A stretch of DNA of 64,000 nt from Adenanthera pavonina (taxonomy: Eukaryota > Streptophyta > Magnoliopsida > Fabales > Fabaceae), in the NCBI GenBank assembly GCA_026686845.1, contig JAIVEN010000009.1, positions 40,759,001-40,823,000 on the forward strand, given 5' to 3'. The notes under the pieces are model-generated. The model was not told the origin of the DNA. It worked only from the letters and a program-made list of their open reading frames with translations, and made no database searches. How positions within the stretch are numbered: position 1 is the stretch's first letter; every line of letters starts with the position of its first letter. The position numbers and the translations under genes are program-made. Shown here one piece after another: positions 45,120 through 57,797 of the stretch.

Positions 45120-47646
45120 TGTAACACCCCTCACGATTTCTTCCTTGGCATTGTGTTCAGGACCGGAGGAAACAGGACAGAGGAAGGCTCAAGTGGAGTC
45201 TGGAAGAGCTCCACGCCGTGGCTAGAAGCAGGGCCGCCGCGGCTAAAACCATTCCAGTGGCATTGTTCCGGATGAATTGGTGGAGCCGCGGTGAGGTGCG
45301 CTGGAGCCGCGGTAAGAGTTGGGAAATTTGTTTAAATCCGGATCATTTTGGACGAACGGAAAAGAAAGAAACGGAGGAAACCGAGGGAGACGGCGAGGAG
45401 TAGTGCAAGGGTTCGATATTTCCAGCATCTAGGAGCAATTTATGGACCTTGGGAGCTTGGATTCAAGTTGGTAAGTGTTCCTTGGTATTCCCTCTCTATT
45501 TTCTTTGGTTGAAGTTTGGGATTTTCGGTGGTAAGGTTGGATCTTCGGTTTTGGCCGAAATCCACAGATTGAAATGGATGATTTGAGGTTAATGGAGTGT
45601 GTTTTGGTATTCTTGTTGCTTGGATGTGAGTTTTGAAGGGTGCATGTATGATTTGAGCTTAACCCTAGGTTGTTCTAGGTTAGAGCTCTTGGGAATCCGA
45701 AGAGTATAAGGTTGTGTAGTGTTTGAATGATGCCTAAGAGCTTATTGATGCATGAAAAGGGTGTTGGAGCCTTGGGTTAGATTAATGTGGTTGAATTGTG
45801 ATGTTTGGTTTATTGGTATATTGTGTTAATAGAGGAATTATGGTTTTATGAAGGTTGTTGGGTGATCGAGAGGGGATCACGCGTATTGGACAGTTCAAGG
45901 AAGCTTGTGGAACTCGCGTGCGTGTGGTAACGACACTTGAGGTAACCGGGTGTTTGTTTATTTGTATTGTTATGTACATTGGTATGTATATTTGTGTATA
46001 TATATATGCATGTTTCTTCCATTACCACGATATTGATGTATTGTGTGTACTGTTTTCTATATATATATATATCGTGGTATACACACAACTAGATGATAGC
46101 CATGATGTTTATAATGATGATGATGATGATTATGTTTATGAAGATGACTTTGGCATGACATGACATGATGCATACATATGATAGTGATATGATGATGATG
46201 ATTATATGATGATACATGAGTATCACCACATGGCATTGTGAGGCCTTGATATATGGTGGATTTGGTGGTGATGATGTGATGACGATATGATATGATGATA
46301 TATTTTAGGGAGGATAAGGATGGATTATATATTTTAGGGAGGATAAGGATGGGATCCCTGCGGCTAAATCGCCTCCGATGGCCAGGACGAAAAGGCGCAC
46401 AGTGGACTGCACCTTCCCTAAATCGCTGCCAATTCATGGTGGGAAAGGGGAAGGAGAGCCACGGTCCGAACATTAGTGTTACCTTTGGCTGGGTACACTA
46501 GTGGGAGGTGAGTTTGGTGATGTCCCGGAATCAGTCTTCACCGACTGTTGGAAGGGAGTTACCTATACGAAATGTCCTGTCATGACGATAGCCCATGGTT
46601 CTAGCTGTGTGCGAGGAAGACACGCATACCATTCATTACACATTGCATTCATGAGTTGTATGGAATATATATATATATATTTCTATGTGATTGTTCCCGG
46701 TTACTGAGACATTGTCTCACCCCTTCTCCCATAAACTAACCTTTCAGGTGATGGTTCTGGCACTAGTCCGGAGAAGATGCAGGAGTAGCTGTGTACGTGG
46801 GAATAGTCTATGTAGTGTGTGTATTTTGGGATAATGTATCTTGTGCCAAGTAGGATAGAGAATGGTTTGTAGTGAACTTATGGTTGTTGTTAAGGATTAT
46901 TATAGATGGATGGTATGGCTATGTATGTTGTATGTTTGGTTGCATGGTTTTGGATGTTGAGAAGTCTGCCTGTTAGTGTCGGTGAACTCAGAGTGGTTTT
47001 GGGCCTTGTTGGTATGTTTTAGGGCCTGTAGCCTGTTTGGTCAAGTTGGGTTCTAAGGGGTCAAATCTTAGAGGAGTGGTTCCTTTGAAGTGAAGCCTTG
47101 TTGAACTAGTTGGTTAGGGGGTTTTAGACCTATATGATTGGTCGGTGAGTGTCCATTTGCCTTTGGTGGTAATTGGTGGTTATTAGTGGTGAGTTTTGGT
47201 CAATAAGTGGCCAAAATGGTATCTAGAGTCCAGAATCTCCAAACGGAGTTGGTTTGAGGTAAAAGTGGTGTCATTGGATAAATGGGGACTAGATTGACTT
47301 GTAGGAGTTGGAATCAAGTCAATTGGAGGTTGGAACATAAAGTTATGTGATCCGGAAGTTCACCTCGGAGTGTAGAAGTTAATGATATGTGCTATCAACA
47401 GGGGGCACCGCGACATACGAAAGCAGGCCGCAGCGCCAGTGAAGCCAGAAGCGGTGTAGAAATAGGGGAGGCCGGAGCCGCGGCGGTACTGTAGCGGCCA
47501 CGGCCCTAGCCCAGTCTGTGGTTGTTTTAAGGGCGTTTCTGCTGTTTTGAGGCATTGGAGAGTTGTTTTGAGATGTCTGGGTTGTGCTTGGCAGAATATT
47601 GAAGTTTTTGGTTAATTCTGGAGGTGTAAGGAGGTAGGGTGTTACA
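45120..47646 (+). mobile_element. Solo LTR of the gypsy family, long subfamily, plus strand
   Basis: It starts TGTAACACCC and ends GTAGGGTGTTACA, 2527 bp. The flanks are ATTTA (with one extra G before the LTR) and ATTCA, and unit 1 shows the empty site 'gttgatttacaaaataag'. It holds the ~250 bp segment (46362-46612) missing from the short subfamily. It is absent from unit 1, so it is younger than the unit 1/8 duplication. Confidence 0.88.
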
Positions 47647-47769
47647 ATTCACAAAATAAGCATGTTTGTAAGAAAAGAAAGACAAGTTAATTAAACCTAG
47701 AAACGAAGCAACAAATTAAGAAATGCAAAATTAAACAAATTAAATCTTGGTAAAATGAATTATACACAC

Positions 47770-47853
47770 GTGCACGACTTTGCATCCTTCATGAAACCTC
47801 GTTGCTAGTCTATCAACTCTAGTATCAATATTGGTAGACTCTTTCACAACCAT
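47770..47853 (-). other. Array gene copy 8, non-coding exon 2
   Basis: Minus strand: acceptor CAAGTAG|, then ATGGTTGTGAAAGAG, equivalent to 1365-1443 in unit 1. Its exon 1 is the broken copy at 60361-60502, now ~12.5 kb away because of an LTR and a gypsy element in the intron. Confidence 0.55.
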
Positions 47854-48068
47854 CTACTTGAAAATGAAAAGAAAATTGGTCATTTTTTTTAAAATACAAA
47901 AACAGGGATAGTCATATGACTACCATTGCTGAATTAAAATACATAATATCAATACACTCCAAAAAGAGACTAAATAGCACCATTTAGATGAAAATAGAGA
48001 ATCACACCACAACTTGCTATAGTACCATTAAGGCATGGTAAATCATTGCTTGAAAACGAAAAAAGAAA

Positions 48069-50530
48069 TGTAACAAGCCTCATTACATTGTCCCTAACTT
48101 GGTCCCTAGCTAATTGAGTGTCATTGGTGTTGTATGCAGAACTGGAGGGTCAGGACAGGGGAAAGGTTCAAGTGGAGGCAGAATGAGCTCTACGCCGTGG
48201 TAAGGAGGAAGGTCGTCGCAGCGAGCAAGCTTTAGGTTCTAAAATATTTTCAGGCTGAAAGCAATGGTGCAGCGGCGGGCTTTTCTGGGGCCTCAGTGGG
48301 AGTAAAAAATTTTGTATAAACTAAGAACATATCAGTCAAACAAAAAAGAAAGAAACGAGGGGAGCGACGGAGAAGCTGTGCTAGGGTTTGAAGTTTCTGG
48401 CCTTTGGGAGTGATTTTCAGCCTCTTGAAACTTGAATCTTGGTTGGTAAGTGATCCCTACTCCTCTCTCTGCATTTTCTTCGATTTTGAGTTGGGTTTTC
48501 TTGGGCATATATTGGGATCTTTGATTTTGGCCGAATCCCACAAATTAAAATGGATGAAATGGGATTAATGAAGTGTGATTTGGTGTGTGTGTGTGTTGCT
48601 TAGGTATAAGTTTTAGAAGGAGTATGCATGATTTGTGCTTAACGCTAGATTGGTATTATGTGTAAAAGAATGAAATCTGAGATATATGTGATTGAGTAAT
48701 GTTTGAATGGTCCCTAGAAGCTTAGTGATGCATGGAAAGAGTGTTGGAACCTTGGGTTAGGCCTAAATGGTTGAATTACGGAATTTGGATATTTAGACTA
48801 TTTGTTAATTAGGGTATTATGATAATGTGAAGGTTGTTTGGTTGACTGAAAGGGGTTCAAGTGTGCTGTACAACTCGAGAAGCTCATAGAATCACGCGTG
48901 TGTGGTATTGACAACCTGAGGTAACCGGATGTTTGTATTATTGTATTGTATGTTATGATATATACGTGTATATATGCATATTTTCATTCATACCATGATA
49001 TGGATATGTGTGTGTATGGTTTGTCTTTATTTCATGGTATGCACACGGCTAGACACATAGGGTATAATAGTTAGAGATGATGATAATGATATGACATTAC
49101 ATGACATATGCATGACATTGTGAAACATGATGATGATTATATGATGATATGATATGGGCATCCCCACATGACATTGTGAGATTGGGATACATGGTGGATT
49201 GGGTGGCAATGATGATATGATTTGATATATAACTAGAGAGGATAAGAATGGGATCCCTGCAGCTAAATCACCTCCTATGGTTATGAGGGAAAGGCACGCA
49301 GTGGACTGCATCTTCCCTAAATTGCTGCCAATTCAAAAGGGGAAGGAGAACCACAATCTGAATATTAATGTTACCTTTTGCTGGGTGCACTAATGGAAGG
49401 TGAGTTTGGTGATGTCTCGGAATCAGTCTTTACTAACTGTTGTAAGAGAATCACCTATATGAAATGTCCTGTTATGACAATAGCTCGTGGTTTTAGCTGT
49501 ATGCGAGGGAGGCATGCATCCCATTTCATATTACATTCATGAGATTGTATGAGTTATGTATATATGTGTGTGTGATTTTCCCCGGTTACTAAGACTTTGT
49601 CTTACACCCATTTCCCATGAACTAACATTTTAGGTGAAGGTTCTGGCACTAGTTCGGAGAGGTAAGGGAGTAGCATACCCAACATGGGAATATCAAGTCT
49701 GTGTAGCATTTATGTTGTCTATGTATGTTGTGCTAAGTAGGATAGTATGATTTTAATAGATATGGGGATCTTGATGTTTGTATTGATGTTGGTATGATAT
49801 GAATGTGGTTTGATGAGGTATTATGATGCATGTATGGTTTTGGATGTCAGGAAGTCTGTTTGGCAGTGTTTATAAGCCCAAAGTTGGAATTGGACCTTGT
49901 TGGTGTGCTTTGGGCCTACAGCCCACTTGGTCAATTTTGGGCTCCAGAGGGTCAAATCTCAGAGGAGTGGCTACTTTGAGATGAAACCTCTTTGGAAAAG
50001 TTGGTTAAGTGGTTTAAGACCTGTGTGAGCGATCTCTAAGTGTCCAATTTCCTTTGGTGGCAATTGGAGGTTGTAAGTTGTGAGTTTTAGTCAAAAAGTG
50101 GACAAAATGGTATTAGGTGTCCAAAATCTCTATACGGAGATGGATTGAAGTGAAATTGATGTCTATGGATAGATTGGGGCAAGATTAATTTGTAGGAGTT
50201 GGAATTAGGTCAATCGAAGGTCAGAACATAAAGTTATGCATGTCGGAAGTTCACCTCAGAAGTGGAGTTTTGTTGCTGTTGCATTAACACAGGGGAGCCA
50301 TGGTGCCAGAAAACCAGCCTGCGGTGCCAGTGAACCAGTGGGCATCAGAGTCATGGCAATTCTATAGCGGTCACGGCCTTACATACTATTCTAGTGTTCC
50401 TCTAGGTGTTTTGTGGTGTTCTTTGCTACTTTAAGGTTTTAGGAAGTAATTATGAGATGTTTGTGTTGTGTTTGGTTGGTTTTTAAAGTTTTTGATCAGG
50501 TCAGGAGGTGTTTGGGAGTAAGGTGTTACA
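48069..50530 (+). repeat. 5' LTR of gypsy element 2
   Basis: It starts TGTAACAAGCC, ends GTAAGGTGTTACA, 2462 bp. It is followed by the primer site at 50534-50545. Confidence 0.9.
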
Positions 50531-50533
50531 TTT

Positions 50534-50545
50534 TGGTATCAGAGC
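50534..50545 (+). other. Primer binding site of gypsy element 2
   Basis: TGGTATCAGAGC, identical to element 1, three bases after the LTR. Confidence 0.9.
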
Positions 50546-50678
50546 AATGGTTTGGGCCATCGTTTCTGCTTGAAGTAATACTTAGCACAACTTTAAATAC
50601 ATAGACTTATATATTCCCACTGCAATACTAGTCTAGAACCATGTAACTAAATGTGTTGTTGCTTGTGTCTAAGAGGAA

Positions 50679-51860
50679 ATGTCTCATAGAGGAAGCCCAA
50701 GTAACAGTGACCTAATGACGCAGATGCGTGAAATGTTCACTGACCTCAGTGACAGAGTGAATACTCAGGGGGGACATTGAATAGAATGCAAGAGCAGTTG
50801 AATCGGCAAGAACAGGATGATGTGAATGAAGAGGCCGGCATGTATGTGGACTTGAATGCAGAAGAGAATGAGAACAAGAATGAAGTGGAGCCTGAGAGAG
50901 ATCCAAGAATTGAAAGAAGAGGTATCTCTTCATAATTAAAGGACTTTTGAAAGTTCAATCCCCCTACTTTCAAAGGTACTATGGATGTTGCAATGGCCGG
51001 AGAATGGATAGAGCAATTGGAGAACATCTTTAGTATGATGGATTGCACCTCTGAGCAAAAGGTGCAATTAGCTGTGCTCAAGCTTGAAAAGAAGGCCAAG
51101 CATTGGAAGAGAAGTATTCTCCTAAATGCTGAAGTGATGGGTGCCCCGATGACTTAGGAACAATTTAAGAAATGGTTCTTTGCACACTACTTCCCTCCAG
51201 CCCTAATGATGTAGAATAAGGCTGAGTTCCTAGCTTTTCAATAAGGAAATTTGTCAGTGGATGACAATATTGATCAATTCCTGGATTTGGCTAAGTATTC
51301 TACTTATCTGAATAATTACGCCGATGATAGGTGGAAGGCCTCGAGGTTGTTTGAGGGAACCCGTCCAGAGATTAAGGAGAGGCTGTCAGTGGTTAGGTTT
51401 TTGTCCCTTGAGGACTTTTGTGTGAAGATACGTGTCATATCCAGGAGAATATAGGAGACTGAGGGGGATAAAAGGAATTCCATAATTCAAGCTTTTTCTC
51501 ACCTAGAACCTATAGGAGGAATTAGTAAAGGAAATGGATCAAGTAGTAGAAGTAGCGGTGGTAGTACAGGTTATAGTGGAGGAAGAGGTCGCCATAATAG
51601 AGGCCGCTATGGTAGAAGAGGAAGCAGGTTTGGCCGAGATCAGTCTAACAGAGGTCGGTATGGTAGAGGACCCTTTTACTAAGGAGGCTTTGACTAGGGG
51701 ACTTCCAGTCATAGTAAGTATGCAGGAAGGGTCTCAACTCCATCTCAATGCAGTACAAGTAATGCCTTAAATTTGTGCACAAATTATGGGATGAACCATG
51801 GTGACCATCCGTGCTTGATTTGCTACAACTGTGGAAAACTGGGACATATCTCACATAATT
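50679..51860 (+). pseudogene. Gag of gypsy element 2, broken
   Basis: It opens M-S-H-R-G-S-P at 50679 and reads through D-L-M-T-Q-M-R-E-M-F before a stop. Capsid blocks follow (E-W-I-E-Q-L-E-N-I-F-S near 51005, F-L-D-L-A-K-Y-S-T-Y-L-N-N-Y at 51275, R-L-F-E-G-T-R-P-E-I-K-E-R-L). Next come a Gly/Arg linker and an intact CCHC zinc knuckle C-Y-N-C-G-K-L-G-H-I-S-H-N-C at about 51819-51860. The knuckle is better preserved than in element 1, although the rest is split by several stops. Confidence 0.85.
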
Positions 51861-52429
51861 GTCAAAAGCCAAGGCGTGATGATATGATGAGAAGGCCCAT
51901 GATGCCTGGACGAGTCTTTGCCATAACACGACCGGAAACAGATGTAGCGCCTAACTTGATTAGAGGTAAACATAAACTTAATGGTTTCTCTATTCATGTA
52001 TTGTTTGATTTAGGTTCATCGCATTCCTTCATATCTTTTGATTGTGCTCGGAGATTGGGTATTGTGGCAATGGAGTTGCCTTTTGAATTGTCGATATGCA
52101 CACCCACGTGACTTTTACTAAGAACTGTTCAAGCTTGTTTTGATTGTGTGGTTTGTTTTGAACACCAAAACACTACTCTAGATCTAATATGTTTACCGTT
52201 GCAAGAGATTGATGTGACCATTGGGATTAATTGGTTAGAGGCGAATAATGCCATTCTGGACTATGCTTGGAAGACAGTGTCATTGCCCATGAATATCCCT
52301 AGTGTTGAAAGAGATGAAAATGTCTTTTTGTCCTTTGTCCAAGTTGGCAGGTATTTGAGAAAAGGATGTCAAGGGTTTCTAGTTTTCTTCTCTGTTAACA
52401 TGGATATAGAAGTAGGTATAAAAAGATAA
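51861..52429 (+). pseudogene. Protease segment of gypsy element 2, active site changed
   Basis: The active-site block reads L-F-D-L-G-S-S-H-S-F-I-S: the D-S/T-G motif is D-L-G, which should abolish catalysis. A stop at 52109 follows P-T. Another frame resumes with I-D-V-T-I-G-I-N-W-L near 52210. Confidence 0.85.
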
Positions 52430-53200
52430 CCAGTTGTAAGTGAATATCCTGATATGTTTCCAGAGGAAATTACCAGTTTGCTACTACCATGAGAGCTGGA
52501 GTTTTTCATCGATTTGGTGCTTGGGACAAGTCCTATTTCTAAGGCTCTATATCAAATGGCACCGTCTGAATTGAAGGAACTCAAGAAGCAGATTGAGGAT
52601 TTGTTGAAAAGGGGTTTCATCAGACCAAGTCTCTCGCCCTGGGGAGCTCTAGTGTTGTTTGATAAAAAGAAGGATGGTGGCCTCAAGTTGTGTATTGATT
52701 ACAGGCAGCTAAACCGAGTGACAATTAAGAATAAATATCCTTTGCCTAGGATTGAAGACTTGATTGAACAATTGACAGGTGCCTCCATTTTCTCTAAAAT
52801 TGATTTAAGGTTAGGATACCATCAACTACTAGTGCGTCTTGAAGATGTGCCTAAAACGGCTTCTTGAACTCGATGTGGGCATTATGAGTTCCTTGTGATG
52901 CCATTTGAGTTGACCAATGTCCCAGTAATCTTCATGGATTACATGAACATGGTTTTTTAGCCGTGTTTGGATAAATTTGTGGTGGTATTCAATGATGACA
53001 TTCTGATATGCTCCAAGAGTGAGGAAGAGCATGCACTCTATCTTCGAATTGTGTTGCAAGTGTTGCAAGATCACCAACTGTATGTCAAGCTTATTAAATG
53101 TGTGTTTTAGCTATAAGAGGTGAAATTTTTGGGTCATGTGATTTCTGCAAAAAGAGTAGTGGTGGACTCCCAGTAAAGTAGAAGCCGTGTTAAATTAGTA
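52430..53200 (+). pseudogene. Reverse transcriptase of gypsy element 2
   Basis: Y-Q-M-A-P-S-E-L-K-E-L, R-P-S-L-S-P-W-G-A, L-C-I-D-Y-R-Q-L-N, Y-P-L-P-R-I-E-D, F-S-K-I-D-L-R are present in 52514-52867, then a stop. The catalytic block is V-V-F-N-D-D-I-L-I-C-S near 52985 (Ile of F-I-D-D replaced by Asn, both Asp kept). Stops at 52865 and 52958 and later stops disrupt it. Confidence 0.87.
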
Positions 53201-53770
53201 GAGACCACAATCAATGACTAAAATTTGCAACTTTTTGGGAATGGCCGATTACTATCAGAGGTTCATTAAGGGATTCTCTTAACTTGTTATGCCATTGGCT
53301 AGACTCACTTGTAAGGATTGATCTTTCATTTGGAATGACAGGTGTGAGAGAGCATTCCAACAGTAGAAGGTTTGTCTGACGTCTACCCCAGTGCTCATTA
53401 TCCCTAACCCATTTGAGTTGTTTACAGTTTATACGAACACCTCTAAGAAGGGTTTATGGTGTATAATGATGCAACAAGGAAGACTTGTGGCATATGCTTC
53501 AAGGCAGTTAAGGCCTCATGAGGAGAACTATCCTACTCATGACCTTGAGCTAGCGGCTGTAGTGTTTGCTTTGAACTTATAGAGGCATTATCTCTATGAC
53601 GCTCAGTTTGAGGTGTTCAGTGACCACAAGAGTTTGAAGTATTTGTATGATCAAAAGGAGTTAAACATGAGGCAAAGGCGCTGGGTTGAATTATTGGTAG
53701 ATTATGAGTTTGCCTTGAAGTATCATTGTGGGAAAGCCAATGTTGTGGTAGATGCACTGAATAGAAAGTT
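53201..53770 (+). pseudogene. RNase H region of gypsy element 2
   Basis: The first RNase H block reads T-V-Y-T-N-T-S-K-K-G, so the catalytic Asp of the usual Y-x-D-A-S is Asn here. A-Y-A-S-R-Q-L-R, E-N-Y-P-T-H-D-L-E and, after a stop near 53580, F-S-D-H-K-S-L-K-Y-L follow. The domain is dead both by stop and by residue loss. Confidence 0.82.
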
Positions 53771-54028
53771 GATCCATATAGCCCGATAATGATAAGGGAG
53801 CAACAATTGCTAGAAAGCCTGAGAGATATGAAGTTATCCATTACTGTCCATCCTAGAGTACTAGTATTAGGATCCATTAATGTATCAAGCGACTTATTAA
53901 GGAACCTTTGCTATGCTCAGATAGAGGATAACTATCTTTTAGGCATACGAGAATGAATTGAAATGGCAGAGACCTAGGATTTTGATGTATTAGAGGATGG
54001 TATCATCCAGTACCATAGTCAAATCTGT

Positions 54029-54802
54029 GTGCTAAGTGTTGCGGGGCTACGAGAAATTATTTTGGAGGAATCTCATAAGAGCATGTACACTATTCACTTA
54101 GGTACCACTAAGATGTACCAAGATTTGAAGCAAAGGTACTGGTGGCCAGGCATGAAAAAGGATATTGCAGAGTATGTGGCAAGATGTCTAATTTGTCAGA
54201 AGGTGAAGATTGAGCACCAATTGCCAGCTGGTACATTGCAACCTTTGGAGATCTCGATGTGGAAATGGGATAGCATTTCCATGGATTTCGTGATAAGAAT
54301 ACTGAGGACCTCTTCAGGGCATAAGGGAATATAGGAAAGTGTGGATAGATTGACGAAGTCGACCCATTTTCTTCCAATTCGGGAGACTATTTCTATGGAG
54401 AAGTTGGCCCAGTTGTATGTGAATGAGATTGTGAGGCTATATGGAGTCCCGATAAATATTGTGTCGGATAAAGATCCAAGGTTTGTATCCAGGTTTTGGA
54501 AGTCTCTTCAGAAGGTCATGGGGATGAAGTTAAGTTTCAGTTTTGCTTATTACCCTCAATCTAATGGGTAGACTGAAAGAACAATTCAGACTCTGGAGGA
54601 CATACTACAGGCTTATGTTTTGGAGAACAAAGGCAATTGGGATCAATACCTGCCATTGGTTGAATTTTCCTATAATAATAGCCACTACTTGAGTTTGCAA
54701 ATGGCTCCGTATGAAGCTTTGTATGGTCGAAAGTGCAGATCACCGTTGTGTTGGGTTGAACTCGGTGAATGGAGTGTTTTACGCCTAAATATCGTGGACT
54801 AA
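54029..54802 (+). pseudogene. Integrase core of gypsy element 2
   Basis: The zinc-binding H-H-C-C region is close to intact: E-S-H-K-S, H-L-G-T-T-K, C-L-I-C-Q-K. The core has S-M-D-F-V (Asp 1), I-V-S-D-K-D-P-R-F (Asp 2) and T-I-Q-T-L-E-D-I-L (Glu), with stops at 54332 and 54569 between them. The tail continues E-F-S-Y-N-N-S-H-Y, A-L-Y-G-R-K-C to a stop at 54800. Confidence 0.87.
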
Positions 54803-55320
54803 GCCTCTCAACAAATAGAGAGTATTTGACAGAAGCTTCTGACATCTCAGAGTCGGTAGAAAAGTTATACGGATAGAAGGAGGAGACCACTGGAGTTTGA
54901 TACTGGAGATCATATATTTCTGAAGGTCACTTCTATTTCTGGTGTTGGGAGATCAATCCAAGCAAAGAAGCTCACTCCATGGTATATTAGTCCATATCAA
55001 ATTCTAGAGCAAATTGGGCCAGTAGCGTATCGAGTGGTGCTATCGCCTAATCTCGCTAGATTGCACGATATTTTCCATGTGTCTAAACTCAAGAAATATC
55101 ATCCAGATCTGTCTTATATAATTGATGACAATGCAGTTCAAGTACGAGAGGATCAGACTTTTGAGGTCACACCGTTATAAATTCTTGATGTAAAGGACAA
55201 GTAGTTAAGAAATAAGACCATTAAGTTAATAAAGGTGCTATTGAGCGGCTTGACATCTAATAATGTCACGTGGGAGACGAAAGAATCCATGTGAAGGCGA
55301 CATTTTGCTTGAGGTAAGAG
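54803..55320 (+). pseudogene. Integrase C-terminus and chromodomain-like tail of gypsy element 2
   Basis: Blocks G-P-V-A-Y-R-V-V-L and H-D-I-F-H-V-S-K-L-K-K-Y-H (about 55015-55105), then L-R-N-K-T-I-K-L-I-K-V-L and N-V-T-W-E-T-K-E follow with stops. Same arrangement as element 1. Confidence 0.75.
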
Positions 55321-55360
55321 TTAAAATTTTGAGGGCGACATTTTTATAAGATGGGCAGAA

Positions 55361-57797
55361 TGTAACAACCCTTATTACATTGTCACTAACTTGGTCCCTA
55401 GCAAATTGAGTGTCATTGGTGTTGTATGCAAAACCGGAGGATCAAGACAGAGGAAAGGTCCAAGTTGAGGCAGAATGAGCTCTATGCGTGCGCAAGCGAG
55501 CTCCAGATTCTGAGATATTTTTTGGTTGAAAGCAATGGCATCGCAGCGGGCTTTTCTGGGGCCTCGGCAGGAGTTGAAAATTTTGTATAAACTAAGAACA
55601 TATCAATCAGATAGAAAAGAAAGAAACAAAGGGAGCGATAGAGAAGCTGTGTTCGGGTTCAAAGTTTCTGGCCTTTGGGAGTGATTTTCAGTCTCTTGAT
55701 ACCTAGATCTTGGTTGGTAAGTGATCCATAGTCCTCCCTCTCCATTTTCTTCGATTTCGAGTTAAGTTTTCTTGGGCATATAGTGGGATCATTGTTTTTG
55801 GTTGAATCCCACCAATTAAAATGGATGAAATGGGGTTAATGGAGTGTGATTTGGTGTGTGTGTGTGTGTGTGTGTTACTTGGGTATGGGTTTTAGAAAGA
55901 GTATGCATGATTTGAGCTTAACCCTAGGTTGGTATTGTGTGTAGAAGTATGAAATCTGAGATATATATGATTCAGTAATGTTTGAATGGTCCCTAGAAGC
56001 TTAGTGATGCATGGAAAGGGTGTTGGAACCTTGGGTTAGGTCTAAATGGTTGAATTATGGAATTTGGATATTTGGACTGTATGTTAATTAAGGTATTATG
56101 ATAATGTGAAGGTTGTTTGGTTGACCAAAAGGGGTTCAAGTATGTTGTACAACTTGAGAAACACGTAGAATTGTGTGTGTATGGTATTGACAACCTGAGG
56201 TAAACGGGTGTTTGTATTGTATGTTAAGATATATATGTGTATATATGCATATTTCCATTCATACAACAATATGGATATGTGTGTGTGTATGGTTTGTCTT
56301 TATATCGTGCTATGCATATGGCTAGACACATAGGATATGATTTTTATGATGATTAAAGATGATGATGATGATGTGACATTACATGATGCATGCATGACAT
56401 TGTGAAACATAATGATGATTGTACGGTGATATGATATGAGCATCACCATATGACATTGTGAAATTGTGATACATGGTGGATTAGGTGGTGATGATGATAT
56501 GATATGATATATGACTAAGAAGGATAAGGATGGGATCCCTGTAGCTAAATCACCTCCTATGGCCAGGAGGGAAAGGCACTCAATAGACTGTACCTTCCCT
56601 AAATTGCTGCCAATTTGTGGTGGGAAAGGGGAAGAAGAACCACAATCTAAACATTAGTGTTACATTTGACCGGGTACACTAATGGGAGGTGGGCTTGGTG
56701 TTGTCCTGGAATCAATCTTCACGAACTATTGGAAGGAAATTACATATATGAAATGTCTCGTTATGATGATAGCTCGTGGTTCTAGCTATGTGCAAAGAAG
56801 ACATGCATCCCTTTTCATATTGCATTCATGAAGTTGTATGAGTTATGTATATATGTGTGTGGTTGTCTCCAATTACTGAGACTTTGTCTTGCACCACTTT
56901 CCTATAAACTAACATTATAGGTGAAGATTCTGGCACTAATTGGGAGAAGGCAAGGGAGTAGCATACCGGAAGTGGGAATATCAAGTCTGTATAGTATTTA
57001 TGTTGTCTATGTATGTTGTGCTAAGTAGGATAGTATGATTGTAATGGATATGATGATCCTAATGTTTGTGTTGATGTTGGTATGATATGGATGTGGTTTG
57101 ACGAGGTATTATGGTGCATGTATGGTTTTGGATATCGGGAAGTCTGTATGGTAGTATTTGTAAACCCAAAGGTGGAATTGTGCCTTGTTGGTGTGTTTTA
57201 GGTCTAATACCCACTTTGTCAATTTGGGGTTCAAGGAGGTCAAATTTCATAGGTGTGGTTCCTTTGAGGTGAAATCTCTTTGAACAAGTTGGTTAAGAGG
57301 TTTAAGACCTGTATGAGTGGTCTCTACGTGCTCAATTTCCTTTGATGGCAATTGGAGGTTGTAAGTTGTGAGTTTTGGTAAAAAAGTAGCCAAAACAGTG
57401 TCAGATGTCCAAAATCTCCATACAGAGATGGATTGAAGTGAAATTGGTATCTATGGATAGATTGAGACAAGATTGACTTGTAGAAGATGGAATTAGGTTA
57501 ATTAGAAGTTGAAGCATAAAGTTATGCATATCGGAAGTTCACCCAAAAGTGGAGTTTTGTTGCTATTGCATCAGCACAGGGGCATCACAGCACCAGTGAA
57601 CCAGTAGGCATCAGAGCAAAAGCAGTACTGTAGCAGTCATAGCCCTATGTACTGTTTTGTTGTTCTAGTGTTCCTTGAGGTGCTTTGTGGCGTTTCTGCT
57701 GCTTTGAGGTTTTGGGAAGTAATTATGAGATATTTAGGTTGTGTTCAGTTGGTTTTTGATGTTTTTGGTAAGGTCAAGAGAAGTTTGAGAGTAAGGT
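55361..57797 (+). repeat. 3' LTR of gypsy element 2
   Basis: It starts TGTAACAACCC, ends GTAAGGTGTTACA, 2437 bp. The purine tract before it is worn ('ataagatgggcagaa'). It carries a longer (TG)n run near 55855-55874 than the 5' LTR (near 48585-48596). Confidence 0.9.

Larger units (their letters stand above)
48069..57797 (+). mobile_element. Gypsy element 2, full length, same family as element 1, inactive
   Basis: It is 9729 bp, with a perfect AGAAA duplication (48064-48068, 57798-57802) and intact TG...CA ends. The 5' LTR is 48069-50530, the 3' LTR 55361-57797, with the primer site after the 5' LTR. Its LTRs carry the long-subfamily segment. The LTRs differ at many positions, so insertion is not recent. 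The polyprotein has more stops than element 1 and changed catalytic residues. Confidence 0.92.
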
